This document shows positions 1-9,387 of a stretch of 64,000 nt of DNA, one piece after another. Each line of letters begins with the position of its first letter. Position 1 is the stretch's first letter. The position numbers were made by a program, and so were the translations under genes. Source of the DNA: CALKWS01 sp051020515 (lineage in GTDB: Bacteria; Actinomycetota; Actinomycetes; Actinomycetales; Beutenbergiaceae); assembly GCF_051020515.1 (NCBI RefSeq), contig NZ_CP194857.1, positions 2,170,001 through 2,234,000 on the forward strand. The letters are read 5' to 3'. The notes under the pieces are model-generated. The model made no database searches, was not told where the DNA came from, and saw only the letters and a program-made list of their open reading frames with translations.

Positions 1-1
1 C

Positions 2-436
2 GGCCCGCGGCATGGCGATCACGGGGCACCCGGCCCCACGGTGGTGATCTACCGCCCCACCTCCGTGCACGGCCCCGGCCGCAGCGTGACCGACCAGGTC
101 CGCCGGCTCGCCCGCTCCCCACTGTCCTGCGTGGCGGCACCGGGGGATGATCCCACCCCACAGGTCACGGTGGAGCAGGTCGCTGCCCACACGCTGCACC
201 TGGCCACGGCGCCCGAGGTTCCCACCGGCCCGGTGATCCATCCCTGGGAAGGGTGGACCACGTCGTCGTTCCTGCAGCACCTGGGCGACGGCAGACGCCC
301 GCGGCACATCCCACGCCCCCTGGCCCGCGCGGCGCTCGCGGTAGCCAAGACCGCCGGCCGTCTGCACCCCCGCGCGCGCGCCAACGCTCGCCGCCTGGAG
401 ATGCTCTGGTTCGGCCAGCGGCATAAACCAACCTAG
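2..436 (+). CDS. NAD-dependent epimerase/dehydratase family protein, 3' part only
   Basis: The reading frame is open from the left edge of the window, so the gene begins upstream. The segment IYRPTSVHGPGR resembles the LRPxxVYGPGx segment that follows the YxxxK site in extended short-chain dehydrogenases (sugar-nucleotide epimerases and dehydratases). The last 40 residues are basic and end in FGQRHKPT. The Rossmann N-terminus and catalytic Tyr/Lys are outside the window, so substrate cannot be assigned. The stop codon overlaps the end of the convergent pucR-like gene by about four bases. Confidence 0.6.
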   Translation, partial: GPRHGDHGAPGPTVVIYRPTSVHGPGRSVTDQVRRLARSPLSCVAAPGDDPTPQVTVEQVAAHTLHLATAPEVPTGPVIHPWEGWTTSSFLQHLGDGRRPRHIPRPLARAALAVAKTAGRLHPRARANARRLEMLWFGQRHKPT

Positions 437-1559
437 TCGGACGGTTGGGCCTCGCTGTCGCGTGAAGGGGAGTGGTCCAGTGCCCAGAGCGCGATTCGCA
501 AGTCACTCAGCCCTTCGTGGGTGAACGGGTCCTTGTCGGTGATGTCATGAACCTGCCTCAACCGGTACCGGACCGTGTTCACGTGCAGATACTCGCGCTT
601 GGCTGTGGTCTGGGGTGAACCATCGGCTGCAATGAACTGCCGCAACGTGGACAGTAGTTGGCTCCCGCCCCGGGCTCCCTGAATCGGAACGATCACGTGG
701 TCGATGAAGGGTCTGAGCCGCCGACTCGGCAGTTGGGCAAGCAGGGCGTCCAGGGTGGTCAACTCCTCCGCTCCCACGACGAGCCCACGCCGCCACGCGA
801 TCCGCGCCGCAATGCGGGCTTCATTCACGGCACGACCAACACTGCGAACCTGCACGGGTGCGCTAACCCCGCAGGCGAGACTGAGCTGCGCTGCGTGTTC
901 TCGAACAGGGAGGTCATGCGGGGTCACCGCGAGTGTCACGTCCCCTACTTCACCGATGAGTGCCGGTACGAGCGTGCGCTCCAACCGTTCCCGCACACCT
1001 GGTGGCCATGCCGAGACCACGACGGCCTGATCCCCCCGCACCACTGGCCGGAGATCCAGCAGCACAGCACCGGGCTCGGCCAACCCGTCCGCTATCAGAG
1101 TGAGTAGGTGCCCCACGTGCAGACTTCGTGCGTGGGCGGCGCCGTGGGAACTCCCGGAGAGATTGGCGAGACGACTCTCGAGGACGATCTCGTTGATCTG
1201 CGAGAAGGAGACCCCGAACGGAACCGTCACCAAGGGCACCGTGAAGTCCCGGCAGGCCCGGACCAAGCCGTCGGGGACCTCGAGGTGAACTTCGCCGAGG
1301 CCGAGGCAGATTCCACTAGGTCCAGCGTCCGCAACAGCCTGGACGAACCTGAAACACGAATCGGCATCGTGGAGGGCGCTACCGAGCGTGCAGACCAGCG
1401 AGGCCGCCCGCACGTGCGGGCGGGGGTCGAGCATCTCCGTCGGATGAGCCCAGGAGATGGGTGCCGTCCCAGGGGATGGTGTGCCCGGCACCGGCTTCAT
1501 CAGCAGGTCGGGGTGGTCGATGAGGTCCTCAGGGGCGTACCCTCCTGGGTCTCTTCCAC
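433..1559 (-). CDS. PucR-family transcriptional regulator (frameshift near the start)
   Basis: Likely activator or repressor of the divergent catabolic operon. The N-terminal half resembles the PucR ligand-sensing domain (EDLIDHPDLL, then the WAHPTEML segment). The C-terminus has the CdaR/PucR helix-turn-helix with the signature HVNTVRYRLRQV followed by a leucine-rich helix. The best start is GTG at 1559, preceded by AAGGAGG at seven-base spacing, but that codon is one base out of frame with the PucR domain (about 1526-1550, next to a GGAGGG run). The in-frame extension upstream to 1695 lacks a ribosome site and would run through the operator-like palindrome. Restored length is about 375 residues. 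Purine, ureide or amino-compound effectors are known for this family; the effector here is unknown. Confidence 0.75.
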
Positions 1560-1616
1560 GACGAACCTCCTTGGCCCGCCATCCGCGACGGCACTCAGTA
1601 CGTAGGTGAGGCAACG

Positions 1617-1634
1617 GTTGTATCTTCCTACAAC
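1617..1634. promoter_or_regulatory. Inverted repeat, candidate PucR operator
   Basis: GTTGTA, a six-base spacer and TACAAC form a perfect palindrome in the divergent intergenic region, 58 bases upstream of the pucR GTG and 113 bases upstream of the permease ATG. Its position suits autoregulation plus control of the operon. This is inference from symmetry and position. Confidence 0.4.
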
Positions 1635-1746
1635 TACCGGCGTCGATGCGGTGGATAGCACCTAAGCTTGCGAAGAAGTGTGCTCCCGATGACACGTCGT
1701 GCCCCAGACTCTCCAGTGAGATTCGACTGCATCAAGGGAGAGCAAG

Positions 1747-3233
1747 ATGAGTCACGCCCCATCAACCAGCGCAAAGCCGGAGGCTCGCACCCTCAAGCGA
1801 GAATTCACCCTCTGGTCGTCATTCGCATTCGCTTTCGCCTTCATCTCACCGATCGTTGCGCTACACGGGATCTTCGGTCTGGCCTACATCGGAGCCGGGC
1901 CGTCGTTCTGGTGGGGATTCTTCATCGTCTTTGCCGGGCAGTTCCTCGTTGCGTTGATCTTCGCGGTGCTGGTGTCCCGATGGCCGTTGGAGGGCTCCAT
2001 CTATCAGTGGGCGTCACGGCTCATCGGACCGGGTTACGGATGGTTCGCCGGGTGGTTCTACATCTGGACGCTCGTGATCGCCATGTCGACCGTCGCGCTG
2101 GGGGCCGCGGGATTCCTCGCGGCCATCTTCGGCGTCGCCGATCAGGCAACTACAGTCGCGCTGATCGCCTTCGGCATATTGATCTTCGGTACCGGCATTA
2201 ATCTCGTCGGCAGAATTGTCCTCAAAGCCTTTATGGGCATCGCCATCGTGGCGACAGTCATCGGGTCGGTCGGACTATCCATTTGGCTGCTGCTCTTCCA
2301 CCGGGTCCAGAGCCTCTCGGTTCTGCTCGATGGCGGCGCAAGCATCGGGGAGAGCCTGCAGTACTTCGCCGTGGGCGGACCGTTCCTGCTCGCCCTGGCC
2401 TTCATCGGGTGGAGCTTCGTCGGCTTCGAGAGCGCAGCAGCCATCTCCGAGGAAGTCGCGGAACCCCGTCGAGACGTGCCGAAGGCGATCCTGTCATCGC
2501 TCGTCCTCATCGCTATCGTCGTGATGTTCTCCGCGTTGGCGCTCATCCTCACGATCCCTGATGAACCCGAGCAACTCGCCGGGTGGGGAGCGGACCCCGT
2601 GTACGCAGTCTTGACCGCGCATCTGGGCACGGGTATCTCGGTCTGGATTCAGATACTTTTCGTCATCGGGTTCGTCGCAAGCTTCCTCGCATTGCAGACA
2701 TCGGCCTCGAGGTTGATCTGGGCGAAGGCGCGGGACAACGCGTTGCCTGCGTCCGGCGTGCTGGTCAAACTGACGAAACGTCAACATCAGCCGATCGCGG
2801 CCGTTCTATTCACCACGGCGGTCGGTACGCTGCTCCTGCTCGTCTCGAGTCTGGCGGAGAACGTGTACGCGATCGGCGTGAATTTCACGGCCGGCGGCTT
2901 CTACCTCTCCTTCCTGTTCCCGGTCCTTGGCTTCGCCATCGTCTATCTGCGGGGGCGTTGGGTGAGTGGGAAATTCAGCCTGGGGTCAGTCACAGGAATA
3001 ATCGCCATTGTTGCGACCGTGTGGGCGTTCTACAACTGGTCAATATCGCGTGGCCCCGGGCGGTGAACGACCTTCCCGTCATGGACTGGTCGATCGTCAT
3101 CGGTGCCGCGGTTCTGACGATCCTCGGATTGATCGCGTACATGACGGTTCGCCGTAACATCCCGGACATGACGGGAGTCGAGGTGACCGATGACCAGATC
3201 GGCGAGGAGATGCGTCCCGATGGACTCGGGTGA
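1747..3233 (+). CDS. APC-family amino acid/polyamine permease (frameshift near C-terminus)
   Basis: Cytoplasmic-membrane secondary transporter and first gene of the cluster. About twelve hydrophobic segments are visible. The N-terminus has the APC pattern with FAFAFISPIVALHGIFGLA in helix 1 and a conserved WPLEGSIYQWASR loop. In the starting frame translation stops at 3066 after FYNWSISRGPGR, but from about 3033 the next frame continues with LVNIAWPRAVNDL, the usual final loop, and a last helix ending at 3233. One missing base within TACAACTGG explains this; restored length is about 495 residues, normal for the family. The restored 3' end overlaps the next gene by 14 bases, as expected for a translationally coupled operon. 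Substrate is probably the nitrogen compound degraded by the downstream enzymes. Confidence 0.8.
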
Positions 3234-3927
3234 GGCCGTGCCGGTCGCAGTGGTGACGGGCGCCGCGAGCGGCATCGGATCCTACGTAGCCCACGAACTC
3301 ACCGATGCGGGGTGGGCGGTCGCCGGGCTGGACCTGCACGAGGCCCAGGGATTGGCGGCGTCATACACCGTCGATATGCACGACGCTGACGCCGTCCTGC
3401 GGGTGGTCGACCAGGTGACCAAACGGCTGGGGCCCATCAGGGCCGCGGTCTCGGCTGCGGGACACTACGAGATGACGCCGGTCTCCGAGATTGGCCATGA
3501 CCAGTGGAACCGCATGCTCCGCGTACATCTCGGCGGCTTCATCAATCTGACCCGAGCAGTTGCTCCTTCCATGCGCGCCGGTGGCGGCGGAGCGATCGTC
3601 GCGATCGCGAGCGAACTCGCTATTGGCGGCGGAGACCGGGACGCACACTACGGGGCTGCCAAGGGTGCTGTTCTCGGTGCTGTTCGTTCGGTCGCGCTGG
3701 AGATGATCGGTGACGGCATCCGGGTGAACGCCGTCGCTCCAGGGCCCACCGACACGCCGCTGTTGGCTCACGATTCACCCTGGCGCGAGGACGGCTTCCT
3801 GGCCACGTTGCCCAGCCGCCGACTGGCGACGCCCGCCGAGGTGTCGGCCACAGTGCGGTTCCTGGTCGAGCGTGGAACGTTCTGCGTTGGTGAAGTGTTC
3901 GGACCGAACTCGGGAGCGGTGATCTGA
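3220..3927 (+). CDS. Short-chain dehydrogenase/reductase (SDR), first of a pair
   Basis: Cytosolic NAD(P)-dependent oxidoreductase, 235 residues. The nucleotide-binding motif TGAASGIG is at residues 13-20 and the catalytic pair Y144 and K148 lies in YGAAK. An SAAG segment replaces NNAG. The C-terminal GPNSGAVI is the typical SDR tail. The start is ATG 3220 with GGCGAGGAG upstream; an earlier ATG at 3190 has poor support. It overlaps the restored permease end and abuts the second SDR without a gap. Substrate not identifiable; operon context suggests oxidation of an alcohol-bearing nitrogen compound. Confidence 0.82.
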   Translation: MDSGEAVPVAVVTGAASGIGSYVAHELTDAGWAVAGLDLHEAQGLAASYTVDMHDADAVLRVVDQVTKRLGPIRAAVSAAGHYEMTPVSEIGHDQWNRMLRVHLGGFINLTRAVAPSMRAGGGGAIVAIASELAIGGGDRDAHYGAAKGAVLGAVRSVALEMIGDGIRVNAVAPGPTDTPLLAHDSPWREDGFLATLPSRRLATPAEVSATVRFLVERGTFCVGEVFGPNSGAVI

Positions 3928-4713
3928 GTGGAACGTAGGACTTCGGGTGGGCGTCCTGATCTCGAAGGTCGGGTCGCGCTCGTCACCGGCGCCACGGGCG
4001 GCATCGGGCGGGCTGAATCTCGGAGGCTGGCCGCCGCTGGGGCAACGGTTGCCGTCAACGCCCGGCGCAACACGCCAGAACTCCAGGCCCTTGCCGAGGA
4101 GATCGGTGGCGTCGTTGCCCCGGCAGATATCCGGGATTGGGAACAGACGCGAGCAGCAATCGCCCAGCTTGAGGGGTCGATCGGTCCCGTCAGCGTCCTG
4201 GTAGCCAACCACGCGGCGATGACGATGGCCCCCCTGATCGAGGCAGACCTCGAGGACTGGTGGCACGTGGTCGACACGAACCTCGGCGGCACCTTCAACC
4301 TCATCCAGTCCGTCCTGGCAGGGATGCGCAGGATCGGAGAGGGCCGGATCGTCGTGGTCTCGAGTGAGTGGGGCGTCACCGGCTGGCGAGACGCAAGCGC
4401 GTACGCGGCGTCGAAGTCGGGTCTGATATCTCTCGTGAAGTGTCTCGGGCGTGAACTCGGGCCGGAGGGAATCATGGTTAATGCTGTGGCGCCCGGGGTG
4501 ATCGACACGCCACAACTCCAGGTCGATGCCGATGCAGCGGGCCTGACGATCGAGCAGATGCACGACGAGTACCGGGAAGGAATTCCCGCCGGTCGGCTCG
4601 GTCAGCCCGAGGAGATCGCGGACCTCATCGCCTTTCTCGCCGACTTCGAACTCCGCTCCTTCGTCGGCCAGACGATCCAGGCCAACGGTGGTACCACGCG
4701 TTCACGCGTGTGA
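3928..4713 (+). CDS. Short-chain dehydrogenase/reductase (SDR), second of a pair
   Basis: Classical SDR of 261 residues starting at GTG immediately after the previous stop. The cofactor motif TGATGGIG is at residues 20-27 and the active site YAASK has Y159 and K163. The usual NNAG is replaced by ANHA (VLVANHAAM), a less common variant. The C-terminus FVGQTIQANGGTT is typical. Low similarity to its neighbour beyond family motifs suggests two successive or stereospecific oxidations rather than recent duplication. Substrate unknown. Confidence 0.83.
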   Translation: MERRTSGGRPDLEGRVALVTGATGGIGRAESRRLAAAGATVAVNARRNTPELQALAEEIGGVVAPADIRDWEQTRAAIAQLEGSIGPVSVLVANHAAMTMAPLIEADLEDWWHVVDTNLGGTFNLIQSVLAGMRRIGEGRIVVVSSEWGVTGWRDASAYAASKSGLISLVKCLGRELGPEGIMVNAVAPGVIDTPQLQVDADAAGLTIEQMHDEYREGIPAGRLGQPEEIADLIAFLADFELRSFVGQTIQANGGTTRSRV

Positions 4714-4748
4714 GGGCGCAACATCAGGCAGCAACCAGAGGGGTAAGG

Positions 4749-5707
4749 ATGGATGTACGTAACCCGGGACCGATCGGACCGACGGACGGGCAACGATCGC
4801 CCCGATACGCGGGACTGACGACGTTTGCCAGGCTGCCCAGGATGTCCGACGTCGGTGAGGCGGACGTATCGGTGGTCGGGGTGCCCTTCGACGCGGGTGT
4901 GACCTTCCGTCCCGGGGCTCGGTTCGGGCCTTCTGCAATACGGGAGGCGTCGCGACTGCTTCGGCCGTACAACCCGGCCCAGGACATCTCGCCCTTCGCC
5001 ACCGCCCAAGTTGTCGATGCCGGGACCTGGACTGCAACCCATTCGACATCGAAGCAGCGCTCAATGACATAGAGACTGGCCTGCAGCCGCTACTCGAGGG
5101 TGGCCGGCCGGCGGTCCTGCTCGGTGGCGACCACACCATCGCGCTCGCTTCATTGAGGGCGCTCACCAGAGTCCACGGTCCCGTCGCACTCTTGCACTTC
5201 GATGCACACCTGGACACCTGGGATACGTACTTCGACGCCCCCTATACGCACGGGACGCCCTTCCGGCGAGCCATCGAAGAGGGACTGCTCATCAAGGACC
5301 ATTCCGCACATGTCGGAATCCGGGGATCGCTCTACGGGCGTGCGGACTTGGAGGACGACGAGCGCCTCGGCTTCACCATCGTGCATACCCGCGACTTCGA
5401 TCGCGTCGGAGTCGACGCTGTGCTCGCGCGATTGTGCGAGCGGGTGGGCAATGCCCCTCTCTATGTTTCGGTCGATATCGACGTGCTGGATCCCTCGATG
5501 GCTCCGGGAACCGGAACCCCCGAGGCGGGCGGCCTGACGAGCCGCGAACTGCTGGAACTGCTGCGAGGCCTCGGCGACCTCAACGTCGTCGGCGCTGACA
5601 TCGTGGAGGTGTCGCCGCCGTACGATCATGCCCAGATCACGGCGGTGGCAGCCGCGCACATTGCCTACGAACTGCTCTCCATCATGGCCGCGCAGGTGCG
5701 GCCGTGA
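4749..5707 (+). CDS. Ureohydrolase (agmatinase/arginase superfamily), frameshifted
   Basis: Metal-dependent hydrolase that releases urea from a guanidino compound. The binuclear metal ligands are all present: GGDHT, DAHLDTWD and SVDIDVLDPSMAPGTGTPE. The first frame stops at 5072 and the rest lies in another frame. Adding one G to the GGG at 5022-5024 restores VVDAGDLDCNPFD and a continuous protein of about 319 residues, the family norm. Agmatine, guanidinobutyrate, guanidinopropionate, guanidine or formiminoglutamate are family substrates; sequence alone does not separate them. Its 3' end overlaps the deacetylase gene by four bases (GTGA), so the two are translationally coupled. Confidence 0.8.
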
Positions 5708-6549
5708 CGAACCCCGGACAGCCCTTACCCTGGCCGGCAGGCGCCACGAGTGCTGCTTCCTTCACGTTCGACGTCGACGCCGAGTCGGCGGTGCTTGCGA
5801 TAAGTCAGGCAGCGGAATCGAGACTGAGCGTGATGTCGCACCAGGCCTATGGGCCACGAGTGGGTGTGCCGCGGCTACTCGGCCTGCTCGACCGTCATCG
5901 GATTCGGTCCACCTTCTTTGTTCCCGGTATGACCGCAGAGCGCTACCCGGAGGTTGTCAGAGATATCGCGGCTGCCGGCCATGAGATCGCTCACCACGGG
6001 TACCGGCACCTGCCGCCGAGCTCGGTATCGGTTGACGAAGAAGTCGACGAACTGGATCGCGGCCTGGACATCCTCGAGGCCCTGACGGGCTCACGGCCTG
6101 TGGGCTACCGGGCGCCGATGTGGGACATGTCCACTCGCACCCCTGACCTTCTGGTGGAGCGAGGGTTCCTTTACGACTCATCCTTGATGGACGCCGATGC
6201 CCCGTACGAGCTAACGGTCGAGCACCACGCCGAGTCGCTCGTTGAGATCCCGCTGCACTGGGCGCTGGACGACTGGGAGCAATACTGCTTCCTGCCTGAT
6301 ATTTCGATGCTGGGGCCGATCCAGACGGCTGCGAACGCCACTGCGCTGTGGCGTGAAGAATTCTACGGATTGCACGAGGCGGGTGGGTGCTGGGTGTTGA
6401 CGAACCATCCGTTCCTCTCCGGCAGGCCCGGGCGCGCCAAGGAACTCGGCCGACTCATGCAGGAAGTCGTGCAGACGCAGGGAGTGTGGGTGGCCACGAT
6501 GGCGGAGATCGCCAGCCATGCCCGCAGCATCATCTTCGACCAGGGATGA
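5704..6549 (+). CDS. NodB-fold polysaccharide deacetylase / PuuE-like amide hydrolase
   Basis: 281 residues with no signal peptide, so probably cytosolic. The NodB homology region begins with FTFDVDAES (metal-binding aspartates), and HEIAHHGYRH supplies the histidine ligands. YRAPMWDMS and the WVLTNHPFLSGRPGR segment match the PuuE/allantoinase-like branch rather than secreted chitin deacetylases. Start is GTG 5704, overlapping the ureohydrolase stop. With a PucR regulator and ureohydrolase in the same unit, hydrolysis of a C-N bond in a small cyclic or acylated nitrogen compound is more likely than a cell-wall role; this is inference. Confidence 0.75.
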   Translation: MTNPGQPLPWPAGATSAASFTFDVDAESAVLAISQAAESRLSVMSHQAYGPRVGVPRLLGLLDRHRIRSTFFVPGMTAERYPEVVRDIAAAGHEIAHHGYRHLPPSSVSVDEEVDELDRGLDILEALTGSRPVGYRAPMWDMSTRTPDLLVERGFLYDSSLMDADAPYELTVEHHAESLVEIPLHWALDDWEQYCFLPDISMLGPIQTAANATALWREEFYGLHEAGGCWVLTNHPFLSGRPGRAKELGRLMQEVVQTQGVWVATMAEIASHARSIIFDQG

Positions 6550-6580
6550 CCTCACCAGTCACGCCCTGGCCGGGACGTGG

Positions 6581-7521
6581 GTGCGCAGCGTCAGTGGACT
6601 TCTCGGGCAGAGCCACGCGCGGGAGGAGAAGGCCGGGGTGCGAGCACGTTCGACGGGGAGCCGGCTGGCGTCCTCGCGGCTGGCCCGCCGGTTGCGTACC
6701 TCCGCCGGCGCCCGAATCCCGGCCATCGCGGGCTTGGGTGGCGCCCCGCGCGAACTGGACCCGCTCATCGAGGCGGTCCTGGTCGCCGTCACCCGCCGCG
6801 AACTCAGCCCGGCCGAACAGCAGGTCGCCGAGCGCATCGAGGTCCGCCGGGAGGAACTCAGGGCCTCGGACCGGATGGTGGAGTACCGCGACTACGGCGC
6901 CGGCGCTCCCACCACCGCAAGGCCGACCGACGACGAGGCCGCGGCCGGGCGCCTGGGCACCCAGTCTTTGGGGCGCCTGACCACGGTGGCGAGCAAGGAC
7001 GGGATGTGGGCGGCGCTGCTGATGCGGCTGGTGCGGCACACCCGCCCCCACTCATGCGTGGAGATGGGCGCAGCGGTGGGGATCTCCGCCGCCTACCAGG
7101 CCGCCGCGCTGCGCCTGAACGGGCACGGCCACCTGGTCACCTTGGAGGGCGGGCAAGCCCTGGCCGAGGTTGCCGAGGCGACCCTGGCCTCCCTGGACCT
7201 GTCCGGCATCGCCCGGGTGGTCCCGGGCCGCTTCGCCGACACCCTACCCGCGGTCCTGGGCGAGGCCGCACCGGACTACGTGTTCATCGACGGCCACCAC
7301 GACGGGCAGGCCACCACCGACTACTTCGCGCGGGTGGAAGCCGTGATGCCCCGCGGGGTGGTGGTCCTCGACGACATCGACTGGTCCGAGGGCATGCGGC
7401 ACGCGTGGCAGGAGATCAGCACTGCACCCTCGGTGGCGGCGTCGGTGGACCTGGGCCCGTTGGGGGGGTGTGCGTGTTGGGTGAGTCGCGCGCTCCGCTG
7501 CACTGCCGCCTGGAGTACTGA
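6581..7521 (+). CDS. Class I SAM-dependent methyltransferase (Methyltransf_24 type), frameshift at C-terminus
   Basis: Rossmann-fold methyltransferase. Motif I is CVEMGAAVGISAAY (about residue 160), the substrate/metal segment is DYVFIDGHHDG (about 232), and VVLDDIDWSEGM follows (about 262), resembling O-methyltransferases of the CmcI/COMT-like group. GTG 6581 is the most plausible start. At a run of seven G (7462-7468) the frame leaves the gene; one extra G gives LGGVCVLGESRAPLHCRLEY and a stop at 7521. The uncorrected frame runs on to 7699 with low-complexity sequence. Separated from the previous operon by only 31 bases but with higher GC3, so probably not functionally linked. Confidence 0.72.
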
Positions 7522-7828
7522 CCGGGGCGCCACCGCCACCACCGTGCTCACCCTGGACTGGCCCCTCAGACCCGCCCCGAGGGCCCGCGGCCGCGACCCC
7601 CACCCAGCGGGCCGCGCGGGCCGGGTCGGCGCCCGCGCGCCGACCCGGCCGGCACGTCGCGCCGAGGGCGAGCCTGGCAGCCGAGGGCGAGCCCGGTAGG
7701 TATCGCCCTGGGTGGCAACGATCGCCCTCGGTGGCCGGGGAGCGTGGGCGGCCCGCCCCGAGGGCCAGCGGACGCTGCCCTCGCCCAGCGGGGCGCGCGG
7801 GTGCAGGCGATGCAAGGGCAGTGGTGCC
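7522..7828. repeat. Convergent-gene intergenic region with GCCGAGGGCGAGCC palindromic repeats
   Basis: No credible gene. The 14-mer GCCGAGGGCGAGCC occurs at 7661-7674 and 7680-7693. The arm CCGAGGGCGA at 7681-7690 pairs perfectly with TCGCCCTCGG at 7722-7731. The region lies between two converging genes, so a bidirectional transcription-ending structure is plausible. The same motif recurs at 33469-33519 in another convergent gap. Confidence 0.6.
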
Positions 7829-8503
7829 TCAGTCGTCGTCGGCGGTGTCGTCGTCGGCGGTGTCGCCGTCGCCGCCGTCGTCGGGCTCGTCCTCGACGTC
7901 GAGCCCGCCGAGGATCTCCCGCATGTGCGTGATCTCGTGCTGCTGGCTGTTCAGCATCGACTGGGCCAGGTCCACCAACTCAGGGTTCTCCCCGTCCAGG
8001 ATCACGTCCTCGCAGATGCTCGAGCGGGCCTCGTGCAGCGCGATCATCTGCTCCAGGTAGAGCGCGTTGGCCGCATCCCCCGACGCCGGACCGAGTTCAC
8101 GGATCTCGGCATCGGTCACCACCTCGGTGTCCTGCTCCTGGGGAACCTCCGCACCCCAGTCGGTGAGCATACCCTCCAGGGCCTGCACCTCGTCGTAGTG
8201 GGAGGTGTACAGACTCAGGGAGAGCGTGTCCACCTCCTCCACCACATCGGCCTTGGACCGGATCACCTGGTGCAACTCCAGGCTGGTGCGGTGCAGCGCG
8301 ATGAGTTCCTGGGCGTGGGTGACGTCGTCGTCGCTGAACTGCGGCTCGGCCTCCGGTTCGTCCTCCTGCTCCTCCTCTTCGGCGGCGGTGGTCTCCTCGG
8401 TCTCGGTGGGCTCGGGGCGCTCCGGGGAGGGGTCGGTGCAGGAACTGAGTGCCAGTGCGGCCACCAGGGCCACCGCGGCGCTGACCAGGCGGCGGCGCAT
8501 CAT
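7829..8503 (-). CDS. DUF305-family lipoprotein
   Basis: 224 residues. Residues 1-22 form a lipoprotein signal (RRLVSAAV...ALALSSC) with lipobox Cys22. An acidic linker follows (TETEETTAAEEEEQEDEPE). The rest is a two-part helical domain in which histidines and acids are paired with methionines (YLEQMIALHEA and QQHEITHMREIL), as in DUF305 proteins, which belong to the ferritin-like superfamily and often bind metals. The tail is an Asp-rich repeat DDDTADDD. Located outside the membrane, anchored by lipid; metal handling is a family-level guess. Confidence 0.75.
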   Translation of the reverse strand: MMRRRLVSAAVALVAALALSSCTDPSPERPEPTETEETTAAEEEEQEDEPEAEPQFSDDDVTHAQELIALHRTSLELHQVIRSKADVVEEVDTLSLSLYTSHYDEVQALEGMLTDWGAEVPQEQDTEVVTDAEIRELGPASGDAANALYLEQMIALHEARSSICEDVILDGENPELVDLAQSMLNSQQHEITHMREILGGLDVEDEPDDGGDGDTADDDTADDD

Positions 8504-8539
8504 GCCGGGCTGGGGGTAGGAACGATCACGCGCTCCACC

Positions 8540-9358
8540 CTACTTGGCCGGGGTGATCCGGATGGGGACGCTGCGCCCGCGTCGCAGGGCCTGTTCGAGC
8601 ACGACGAAGCGGGGCTCGGGCAGATCGGCGAACGTGCGCCGGGGCAGCGCGGCCACCTGCGCCAGCACCGGATCGGCCAGCACCTGCTCACCCAGCGCCC
8701 GGTCCCCGCCGACCACCAATCCCTGCGGCAGTTCCGGCGCGGACCCGGCCGGGCCGGGCAGCAGGTGCGCCGCGGCCAACTCCACCACCGCACCCACCAG
8801 CGCATCGGCCTGGTTGCCGCGCCGGCGGGCGAACCGCTGCTGGGACCACCCGCCGGCCGCGGTGCGTGACTGCACGTACTTGGTGCCGCTCTTGTGGGAG
8901 CGCAGCCGGGGGCCTTCGGCCCGGCCGACGGCGTAACCTCCGCGGCGGATCAGCACCAGTCCCAGGTGGGTCGGCGGGGCGCACCAGGCGCTGATCGCGG
9001 CCAGCGTCGCCGCGCTGGTGGCGTCGGGGTTGGTGGCGTCGGGGTCGGGGTAGTCCGCGCTGGTGGCGTCGGGGTTGGTGGCGCCCGGGTCGGTGGCGTG
9101 CGCGGTGCCGGGCTCCTCCCCGGCCCGCAGGTCGAGGCCGGTGCCATGGCTGGCCCGCCCGCCGGAGGCACCGGAGCCGAGGGGCCACCGGGAGAACTCG
9201 GCGAGTTCCCCGTCACCGCCGCGGATCCGCACGACCTCGGTTCCGTCGTCGTCGGCCGTGCTTTCGGGCAGCACCACGGCCCCCTCGTGACGGTCGGCGA
9301 AGCCGGTGATCCACGTACCGATCCGCTCGATCGGCACGTGCACCGTACGGACGGTCAT
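8540..9358 (-). CDS. acVLRF1-family peptidyl-tRNA hydrolase (Vms1/eRF1-like), with repeat insertion
   Basis: 272 residues. The N-terminus VPIERIGTWITGFADRHEG and the core GGYAVGRAEGPRL / TAAGGWSQQRFARRRGNQA match the actinobacterial Vms1-like release-factor family, where the Gln-containing GxSQQR loop is the presumed catalytic element cutting peptidyl-tRNA on stalled large subunits. Residues about 87-118 are an unusual linker in which DATNPDATSA occurs twice, encoded by a near-exact DNA repeat at about 9010-9085. The gene starts 29 bases after the upstream dehydrogenase stop, probably in the same transcript. Confidence 0.8.
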   Translation of the reverse strand: MTVRTVHVPIERIGTWITGFADRHEGAVVLPESTADDDGTEVVRIRGGDGELAEFSRWPLGSGASGGRASHGTGLDLRAGEEPGTAHATDPGATNPDATSADYPDPDATNPDATSAATLAAISAWCAPPTHLGLVLIRRGGYAVGRAEGPRLRSHKSGTKYVQSRTAAGGWSQQRFARRRGNQADALVGAVVELAAAHLLPGPAGSAPELPQGLVVGGDRALGEQVLADPVLAQVAALPRRTFADLPEPRFVVLEQALRRGRSVPIRITPAK

Positions 9359-9387
9359 GACGTCCTCAGCGGGCCGATGCGCACCGG

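Noticed and set aside
1560..1695. Long version of the PucR protein starting at 1695
   Set aside because: No ribosome site, and it would pass through the operator-like palindrome; GTG 1559 with AAGGAGG plus a one-base frameshift explains the data better.
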